64,000 nucleotides of DNA from Lumbricus terrestris (taxonomy: Eukaryota > Annelida > Clitellata > Crassiclitellata > Lumbricidae). Shown one piece after another: positions 57,292 to 64,000 of this stretch. Location of the stretch: assembly GCA_949752735.1 (NCBI GenBank), contig OX457039.1, forward strand, positions 44,269,452-44,333,451. Direction: 5' to 3'. The notes below the pieces were generated by a model. That model ran no database searches. It was not told the DNA's origin and saw only the letters and a program-made list of their open reading frames with translations. A program made the position numbers and the translations under genes. Within the stretch, counting starts at the first letter, position 1. Each line of letters begins with the position of its first letter.

Positions 57292-59309
57292 CTACGAACA
57301 CAGAACTGACTGCTGGTACCATTGAAAGCACCTCATCGCACAGTATATCCCCGAGGCAACTGCCGCAGAGTTGTGAAGAATTTTCCTACGAGTATCATCC
57401 TTTCGAACCAGAACAACAGGCGAAGTTGATGACAAACTCTCAAAGGGAATCTGTTCAAGCTTCCTAGCGTTAGTCTCAACTTGATACTTGCAGCATGGGT
57501 CAAACTGCCAGGAAATGGCATAAATGGTTGCACACAGCAGACTACCTAAACTAAGTGAGACACATCCTATGTTATTCTTTGGGAACAGATGTCCCAACAG
57601 AAAGCAGCCGGCAGCAGTTAAAACGGTCGTTTTATGCAGACAGTTTCCAACTCTGATCCAGCGGGACGTCTCATCTCCCAGTTGGTAAGGCTCAATCACA
57701 ATCATGGCTGCCTCAGTGTCCAGAGCCTGCTCGAGCACGTTGTATGCCATTTCATTGGAGTCATAAACATCCGCAATGACGATGCAGTCATCATCCATCG
57801 AAAATGAAAATGATTCACTGAAACAAAACAAATTTACAGTAATATATAAACAGCCATCATTTGTCACAGAATTCCCATGAACTGTAACAAAGCGAATGAT
57901 ACAACATGCTTTATGTGGAAATTTCAAAACCTATCCCTATTCTAATTTATTACAGCAATTTTATATCATGCAGGGTTCGTGGCTGCCTACTCAGGAGAGC
58001 TCCTACCCCAACCCATTCCAATAGAACCGTTTTAAGAAGAAAAAAATGAGACAGAGAGGCCAATAGGAATCTGACATTGAATAGTAGTAGGAGCCCATTC
58101 CAGGTCAGTCATTCATGAAGGTGATATGCTGCCTTAAATATAGCAGTCCACGAGTGGGGGACAGAATGTTCAGCTTTGTGCATCACTGCAACTCACTTCT
58201 AGGTGGTGATCAGGATAATGGATAAAACTGATATGATAAAAAGTCAAGGTATCAAAATTGATGATCTAAATAAACTTGACATCGCCTGTTCAACATAAAT
58301 CGTTTAAGCACTGAAAGTTGCTAAACTCACATTCAACTCAGCAAATTTGTCTAGGTTGGCTCAACCTTCCATCCTTATGAAGTAGGTACAAGAGGAGCAT
58401 CCTTATGAATACTCAATCAAATGGAGTGCCTCTGAGAGGATTTTAGAGACCCAATATATAACTGCTGTATTATCTCAGTAGACTTAACAAATGAATGTTT
58501 TCATTGACACTGTACAAGTGAGTCAACGTTCTTCTGATCTGATCCCATTCATCACATGTAGATCTTCTGACTGTTAATTTTATTGTCATCATGTGCTGCC
58601 TCAAGACTGAAAACAGGATTACCAAATATTAAATATTGATTTTAGATCTTCTCAAACAGTTCTGCTGAACTATTGTGAGTGAAGGTTTTACCTAAGGTCT
58701 CTACACAGCAACTGTTTCAGTGGAGGATTAAATCCGTACTAGCCTAGCGCCTGAACCAATCGGCAAGTGTGGTCTACACATTTTCATATCTGCAAACTTG
58801 AATTCCACCTCTAACAGTCCAACATGTAACATGCAGACCACCAAACTACTGTGCACACGTAACATCTTTGATACCATCACTTGTTTCCATGATTAAGAAA
58901 ATAAATATTACTACAACTAATAATAATAATACACATCACTATATTGGTGCAATAGGTTGTAAAACTTTGAACCCAATTTCCCCTTTCTACACATTTCTAA
59001 GTGTGGCCTAGTCAGTAGTCATTGCCATAAGACCTCATCGCAATGAAAAACACCTTCAACTTGAGTCTATGGAGATCCTGCAGTACTGGATGTTCTCAGA
59101 CTGCCTGCCCCAAAAACCCCCATCAGACTGGGCTTATATTGTTTGGTATGCCCATTAGCTTTCTAATATTGATCTATTCTCTCTATCCTTGAATTATCCA
59201 TGCATCAATTTTTCAACATCAGTTCAAGATTTGGGAGTCATCCTAGACCAGGAACTTACATTTACGCAACACATTAATCTATTCTGATGCAACTGCTGTA
59301 GTAGCGTCT

Positions 59310-59377
<68 letters not shown>

Positions 59378-59679
59378 TAAACACGCACACTAGATACCCG
59401 TACTCCAAGCAATATGGCTGCCAACGAATGCTATAAAGTTAGAGCGCAGCGACCTATCCTATCGACGCATCGCAACATGCAAAGCGCTCAACAGAATGAC
59501 TGCACTAACCCTAAAACTAACCCTAACCGACCCTCACGGCGCCTAACCTGAGCCCTAACCGACCCTCACGCGATAAATAGTCGCTGCGCTGTAGTTATAT
59601 AATAGTCGCTGCGCTCTAATTTATGGCATTCGTTGGCAGCCATATTGTTTGGAGTACGGGTATCTAGTGTGCGTATTTA

Positions 59680-59721
<42 letters not shown>

Positions 59722-60358
59722 TCATTGTGACTAACCGCTCGGTAGGAAGTAAACAGTATGGCGGTCACAGATACACGCAAAATAGAGCGGCCTCAACTCC
59801 GGCGATCGATAGCCCAATGTTTCCGCTTAATAGTCAATGGTGCAATAAGACAGCAGGCAAAAATAAGTAAGTAAGTAAAAGTCCAGCTTTTCAATTGCAT
59901 CAGCTATTTTATGAATCCAACTTCTGTTTCAATAATGATTATTTTTCATCAATCCAACTCCAATTTAATCGGAAACATTTTAATCAATCCAGCTCCTATT
60001 TAATTAACAAGATCCTTATCCATCCAGCTCTAATTTAATCAAGAACATTTTCATCAATCCTGCTCCAATCTAAGCTATAATATTCTTATTAACCCAGCTT
60101 CTATTTCAAATATAAGAATACCATCATCCAGCTTCCATTACTTAAGCGTTTTTTCATCAATCCGACTTCTATTTCAGATCTAGAAATACCTTTATCACTT
60201 ACTTACTTACTTCACACAACATCACTGTCTGAAGCGGGACCCCAATGTTTCGCGCGGAAACATTGGGCTATCGATCGCCGGAGTTGAGGCCGCTCTATTT
60301 TGCGTGTATCTGTGACCGCCATACTGTTTACTTCCTACCGAGCGGTTAGTCACAATGA

Positions 60359-60402
<44 letters not shown>

Positions 60403-61004
60403 CCTATACAAATATTGGAAAATAAACCACAGCTTAAAAGCACAAACTGTTCCACGATGTCTCAAGAACCTAGGCTACAACTATTTCGGAAAAGCGTACA
60501 CACCATAAAGCAGATAAGCTGCATGAAGACGAAACAGATATTTAAAAAGTAATGCAAGAACTAGGAGACTCTCAAGGGCCTTACGATATGAGAGTCGACC
60601 GAGGCGATAGGCTAATAAGGTCAGTAGATGGGGTCACCGCAGGGTTGTTTTAAGCCAATATATAAATAACCGTTTCCTCGAATTTGGCAAGCAACTCTCT
60701 GCAAGTTGACTTGTTCCAATGCCAGAGGGTGTTCCAGCACTTTATTAGCTTTGACAGCTCTAACTACGTATCGTTGATTCCGTAAAGCTTCATCAAAATC
60801 AAGCAAAGCTATTATGTAACTCGTGTTATCATGCCAGTGCATGCAGCGTGCATACTACTGAGCTGACTCTTCTGATAGTGGACGCTAAATGAAGCAATGT
60901 TAGAAATGCATAAAAAATTTCGCATAACAATATATATTTAGACTTATTAAATACAGTATTAAAACAGAAACATGTCAACTCCACTACCTTCCCTCGTCCT
61001 CCAT
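57292..61004 (-). CDS. TMEM11: TMEM11, mitochondrial inner-membrane protein
   Basis: The main exon 57817-57292 (minus strand, acceptor TTTGTTTCAG) encodes 174 residues, covering nearly the whole TMEM11 family protein. Family blocks seen are VIEPYQLGDETSRWI, VGNCLHKT, ISWQFDPCCKYQVE and PVVLVRKDD. Two hydrophobic segments flank the middle (TVLTAAGCFLLG; VSLSLGSLLCATIYAIS). TMEM11 associates with MICOS and affects cristae shape. The frame enters at phase 2, so a short first exon is needed. The best candidate is 61004-60988 (ATG GAG GAC GAG GGA AG, donor GTAGTG), giving a start MEDEGSE and 180 residues in total (human 192). The main exon is certain; the 17-nt first exon is inferred from phase and position alone. 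Confidence 0.88.
57985..58030 (-). repeat. LINE-tail remnant in TMEM11 intron
   Basis: CTACTCAGGAGAGCTCCTAC resembles the GCGCTCCTGAGTAG tail motif in reverse. Short and diverged. Confidence 0.35.
59040..59310 (+). mobile_element. LINE reverse-transcriptase fragment
   Basis: The plus strand encodes [20 protein letters not shown] (59220-59280), nearly the same block as at 53548-53605, preceded by a decayed segment. It ends at the (AT)n tract. It is in TMEM11 intron 1, antisense to the gene. Confidence 0.7.
59314..59375. repeat. (AT)n microsatellite
   Basis: Uninterrupted AT alternation, directly abutting the inverted-repeat element at 59376. Confidence 0.98.
59376..59681. mobile_element. Inverted-repeat element (MITE) inside (AT)n, 306 bp
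   Basis: The left arm 59376-59453 and right arm 59605-59681 are near-perfect reverse complements (start GGTAAACACGCACACTAGAT; right end in the complement form with one early C/T difference). The centre holds CTAACCCTAAAACTAACCCT and two CCGACCCTCACG copies. (AT)n lies immediately on both sides, so the target duplication cannot be read. Non-coding. Confidence 0.85.
59682..59719. repeat. (AT)n microsatellite
   Basis: Joins two inverted-repeat elements directly. Confidence 0.98.
59720..60360. mobile_element. Inverted-repeat (foldback/MITE) element inside (AT)n, 641 bp
   Basis: The arms 59720-59826 and 60254-60360 are identical 107-bp reverse complements (start GGTCATTGTGACTAACCGCT). Inside, a GTAAGTAAGTAA run at 59867-59878 is mirrored by ACTTACTTACTTAC near 60198. 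Between them lies a minisatellite of about 40-45 bp units with ATCCAGCTCC and ATTTAAT cores. (AT)n tracts abut both ends. The perfect arms suggest recent insertion or gene conversion. Non-coding. Confidence 0.9.
59885..60195. repeat. Degenerate minisatellite, about 40-45 bp unit
   Basis: About seven units, each with a variant of TCATCAATCCAGCTCC then TATTTAAT or TATTTCA. It forms the core of the foldback element. Confidence 0.7.
60361..60395. repeat. (AT)n microsatellite
   Basis: Follows the right end of the foldback element at 60360 without spacing. Confidence 0.98.
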
Positions 61005-61023
61005 TTTCGACTATTAGTATCTT

Positions 61024-61799
61024 CAGTGTTGCCACTGAGGTCTCACAAATAAACCCAGATTTCCTTCTGAAAACAAATCCAGAAAAACCCAGACAATTTT
61101 ATATAAGACTTTTTACCCGTATATATACACATAAATCTTCAACTTAAGTTGGATTTTCGCTTGTTCGGGTGAGGTTAACAAAATGTTCGTCAAATGAGTC
61201 GAATCAAATGCAGTTACAACTTTGAAAAATTTCAATTGTCAAAGTTGTCAGAGACTCGAGGCATTCATAACGATAAGCTGAATCGAAACGGCATGTGCGC
61301 ATGCGCAGCTGGACGGTCGAGCCTACACGAATTGTAAACACAATACGATCAGTGGGATAATATAAGTTTACGAAGTCTAAAAGTTGTCCAAAGTTTTCGG
61401 CCAAATTTTCTTAATACATCAGCAATCCAACGTTTTATAGGAATAACAGTTATATACTGTCAACCCACCTAGAACATTAATATTCTGAAATGACTAGACC
61501 ATTTCCTATAGACTTGACCTAAATACATGTCAGAGATGTCGATCGATACGGCTTTACAAGGAGCTCTGTGACCTGACCTATACTGAGATGTCAAAACGGC
61601 CTATTCCTGCGCATTATTGTTATATTCGTTTAATGGTAACAAAAACTGATAGCCTAGGCCTAGACACACCGCTACCAGGTACAAAAAGCAGTTGATCAAA
61701 TACAATATAATACCTATAGAATGTCTTTAGCCTTGTCTGTTGGGATTGCCTTAGGATGAGAGCACAAGATGACAGAAATTACAAAAAGAATGTGTCTAT

Positions 61800-61864
<65 letters not shown>

Positions 61865-62276
61865 ATGAGATTAGACAATTTATCATAATTAATGAACATA
61901 GGGTGCCTTTCTATACAAACCCCGAGAGATGTAATATCTGTCATCTTGCCATGTTTGGCAATACAAAGTTGTGAGGTCGTGTAGGGACGATCAGCAACCG
62001 GTGGGAAAAGCGGTCGAAGAACATGGAAGACGTTTCTGAAAACGGCAGCTGGGCTATGAATTTATTATTAGTGAATTGACAACGTGAGATGTTTCAAATT
62101 AAAATTAGAGTTACAAAAATTATGTAGCACAAGGCGTTTACATTGAATTTCACAGAATATTCATGTGTTGTAAATGTAATGGTCACCTAACTAAAATAAA
62201 CCCAGATTTCCCCCGAAAACCCAGACGAAGGCCAAAAACCCAGCTCTAGTTGAAAAACCCAGCTGTGGCATCACTG
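61024..62276. mobile_element. Non-autonomous hAT-like transposon, copy 2
   Basis: Begins CAGTGTTGCCAC and ends GTGGCATCACTG. The 8-bp flanks AGTATCTT (61016-61023) and GGTATCCC (62277-62284) differ only by transitions, consistent with an old target duplication. Much of it matches 3318-4176. It contains an (AT)n tract (61803-61858). It lies 20 bp upstream of the proposed TMEM11 start codon. Confidence 0.6.
61803..61858. repeat. (AT)n microsatellite inside hAT-like element
   Basis: AT alternation within copy 2; absent from copy 1 at 3318-4176. Confidence 0.95.
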
Positions 62277-62284
62277 GGTATCCC

Positions 62285-63469
62285 AGCGTCGCCACTCTAA
62301 AAAATGAAAACCCAAGTTGAAAGGGCAAAAAAACAAGAAAACCCAAGTTTATGTTTCTCGATAAATTTTGGAAATACTGAAGGTAATAGGTATTATGATT
62401 TGTGGTGACAAAATATGATTTTTCGCGTCAGATTATATGATTCAGTTAATAAAATAATCACTCTTCCTGATTGTTGTTTAAAAATTGTAACAACAAATGC
62501 CAGAAATGTATTTAAAAGCAGTAAGAAAAAACCCAAGCAGAGACCCGTTCTTTCCGAAAAATCCCATTTCCCAAGTTCGGATGAAAACCCCAGATCCTGG
62601 GAAAAACCAAGTAGTGGCAGCGCTGATATCTTCTGCGGTCGCTACTGGTCGCTACGTGCCGATTGGAAGACGCTGGTTCCATTGCGCGTCTTCCGATAAA
62701 TATCTGGCTGCGCTAATGTAATGTAATGTAAATCTTCGAGAATTTCTCAGCGCCCACAAAAGCCACGTCAGGGAGACCAGCTTATTCACCGGCGCTAGTG
62801 AAAAAAAGTTAGTGAAAAAAAAAGTGAAAAAAGTGAAAAAAAAAGCTAGTGAAAAGAGCTAATAAAATAAATAAAGCGAATAGAATTCAATCATCATCGT
62901 CATGATCTATCGACTCAGTAGTCAGCACTCTACAAATCTCCAAACAGTGGTTCAATAACTACAGTTAGTAATTGCAGTTACTCTCACATAAAGGGCCTAT
63001 ATACTATAGTGTTGAACCGTGAATCGCGCGATAAACAATTACGTACGGTAACTCTGCGCATGAGATTTATTTATAATTTGAGATAAAACAACTGCAGCAG
63101 AGCCTTTTGAGTTACCCTTTTTAATTGTTTCATAATAAGCTTTAGACCTACCACCACAGTATATATACTGTGTTACCACTGTCTTATTTGTATGCCATGC
63201 CAATTTTAATATCTCTGGATCAATAAAATGCAGAATATGACAGCGCTATAGCAACTGATATTAATATTAGCACCTCGTACCGCTGATCGTTGAAACCCGG
63301 CCAAGAGCAGACAATCCTGCCTTAGACTTCAGAAAATAAAAGTGTTTATTAGTTGGCTTTGTAAGGTGGGAGTCACGCGAAAGTTAAAGTGAACTCGTAT
63401 CAAATCTCAACAATTGTATGCATAATAATTGAAGAGACATTTTAAATCGTTCGGCGATATTCAAACACT
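62285..63469. other. Spacer with a short inverted relative of 20405-20485
   Basis: About 62715-62800 reads AATCTTCGAGAATTTCTCAG and CCACGTCAGGGAGACCAGCT, inverted relative to 20405-20485. An A-rich AAAAAGTGAAAA run follows at 62800-62850. The rest, which may include the promoter of the next exon, is unassigned. Confidence 0.5.
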
Positions 63470-63621
63470 ATGGCGACCGAGGACAAGAAAGACGTGGAAC
63501 ACCCTCACCCTGCGGAATCTGCGGAACCCCAACCCGTGATGGGCAATGGAGAAGACCCAGAACTCAGAGGCGTTAAAAAATTCATAAAAAGTGGCGAAGT
63601 TCGGGATTTGATTACAGAAAG
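63470..63621 (+). CDS. First coding exon of an unidentified gene
   Basis: The ATG at 63470 opens 50 codons (start MATEDKKDVEHPHP) before a donor AG|GTGGGC at 63622, leaving phase 2. Read-through would stop at 63632-63634. The segment is acidic and Pro-rich at first, then becomes a charged helix-like stretch (ELRGVKKFIKSGEVRDLITE). The composition and donor look like a genuine N-terminal exon, but I do not recognise the family, and the next exon is outside the window. Confidence 0.5.
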
Positions 63622-63639
63622 GTGGGCAAGTTAACCAGT

Positions 63640-63805
63640 GAATAAAGTGTGGAAAAATAAGTGCCTGGACGCCCCTTACCTTTCCAAAAGAAGTGCCCGG
63701 ACGCCCCTTACCTTTCCAGTCTGTGCTCGCCAATAAGTGGCTGGTCGGCATTCAGATTTTAAAACAAGTGCATGGACGCCGTCCATGACCGTCCAGGCAC
63801 ACTTT
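63640..63805. repeat. Short direct repeats
   Basis: Two copies of GGACGCCCCTTACCTTTCCA (63657-63676 and 63694-63713), followed by inverted variants of GTGCATGGACGCC and GTCCATGACCGTCCAGGCAC. They lie just inside the intron after the exon at 63470. Confidence 0.7.
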
Positions 63806-63889
63806 AAGTCCTGCAGTTAACTCAGATGTACAAATGATCTAACTTAGGCCTACGCGAAATTCCTCTATAGACTACAGTAACTCATCACC

Positions 63890-64000
63890 CAACGGAAACT
63901 GCTTTTCTCTCTCTTCTCTCTGAAGTCTATTTACTGGGAGTTCCTCAAGGCTCTGTCCTGGGTCCTCTGCTCTTTATTCTATATACGGCCGACATCCCTT
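63890..64000 (+). mobile_element. LINE reverse-transcriptase fragment at window edge
   Basis: The plus strand encodes GVPQGSVLGPLLFILYTADI (63934-63993), the hallmark block before the catalytic motif of CR1/L2-type reverse transcriptases. It continues beyond the window, so intactness cannot be judged. Confidence 0.8.

Noticed and set aside
57213..57533. Plus- and minus-strand frames over the TMEM11 exon
   Set aside because: Shadow frames; the conserved protein is in a single minus-strand frame.

Overview
This is a nuclear, intron-rich, repeat-dense animal genome segment. Three conserved single-copy animal genes can be assembled from exons with matching splice phases: KANSL1 on the plus strand (33247-44879), DNAJC9 on the minus strand (45868-55424), and TMEM11 on the minus strand (57292-about 61004). 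The transposon families, the (AT)n tracts, the CR1/L2-like LINE debris and the abundance of the octamer TAGGCCTA suggest a marine invertebrate, possibly a non-vertebrate deuterostome such as an echinoderm. That placement is a guess; nothing here fixes the phylum.

Layout. 1-13.7 kb: one Ser/Gln-rich coding exon of an unidentified minus-strand gene (6674-7398), surrounded by two degenerate mariner-like elements (1479-2879, 10168-11357), an 8-bp-TSD MITE (5279-5589), a tRNA-derived SINE and members of an unclassified repeat family. 13.7-18.8 kb: DNA transposons stacked end to end and nested, several with exact target-site duplications that can be read directly (8 bp for hAT-like elements, 9 bp for a Mutator-like MITE). 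18-20.5 kb: LINE fragments. 20645-30141: a complete, apparently very young LTR retrotransposon with two 2388-bp LTRs, a GCAG target duplication and an intact 1025-codon Gag gene, but no protease, reverse transcriptase, RNase H or integrase. Its Gag start codon lies inside the LTR, so the LTR encodes the first 228 residues and the primer-binding site lies inside the reading frame. This is the most unusual object in the window.

30.1-61 kb is the gene-rich part. KANSL1 encodes the scaffold of the NSL histone-acetyltransferase complex. DNAJC9 encodes a J-domain histone co-chaperone, so two chromatin proteins lie tail to tail, about 1 kb apart, across a possible bidirectional poly(A) signal. TMEM11 encodes a mitochondrial inner-membrane protein linked to cristae organisation. 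DNAJC9 intron 1 is filled with decayed LINE pieces and carries a perfect 31-bp hairpin. TMEM11 intron 1 holds two inverted-repeat elements that both sit inside (AT)n tracts.

61-64 kb: a hAT-like element abuts the proposed TMEM11 start, followed by the first coding exon of an unidentified plus-strand gene (63470) and a LINE reverse-transcriptase fragment that runs off the end. No rRNA, bona fide tRNA gene, CRISPR array or prokaryotic-style operon was seen.
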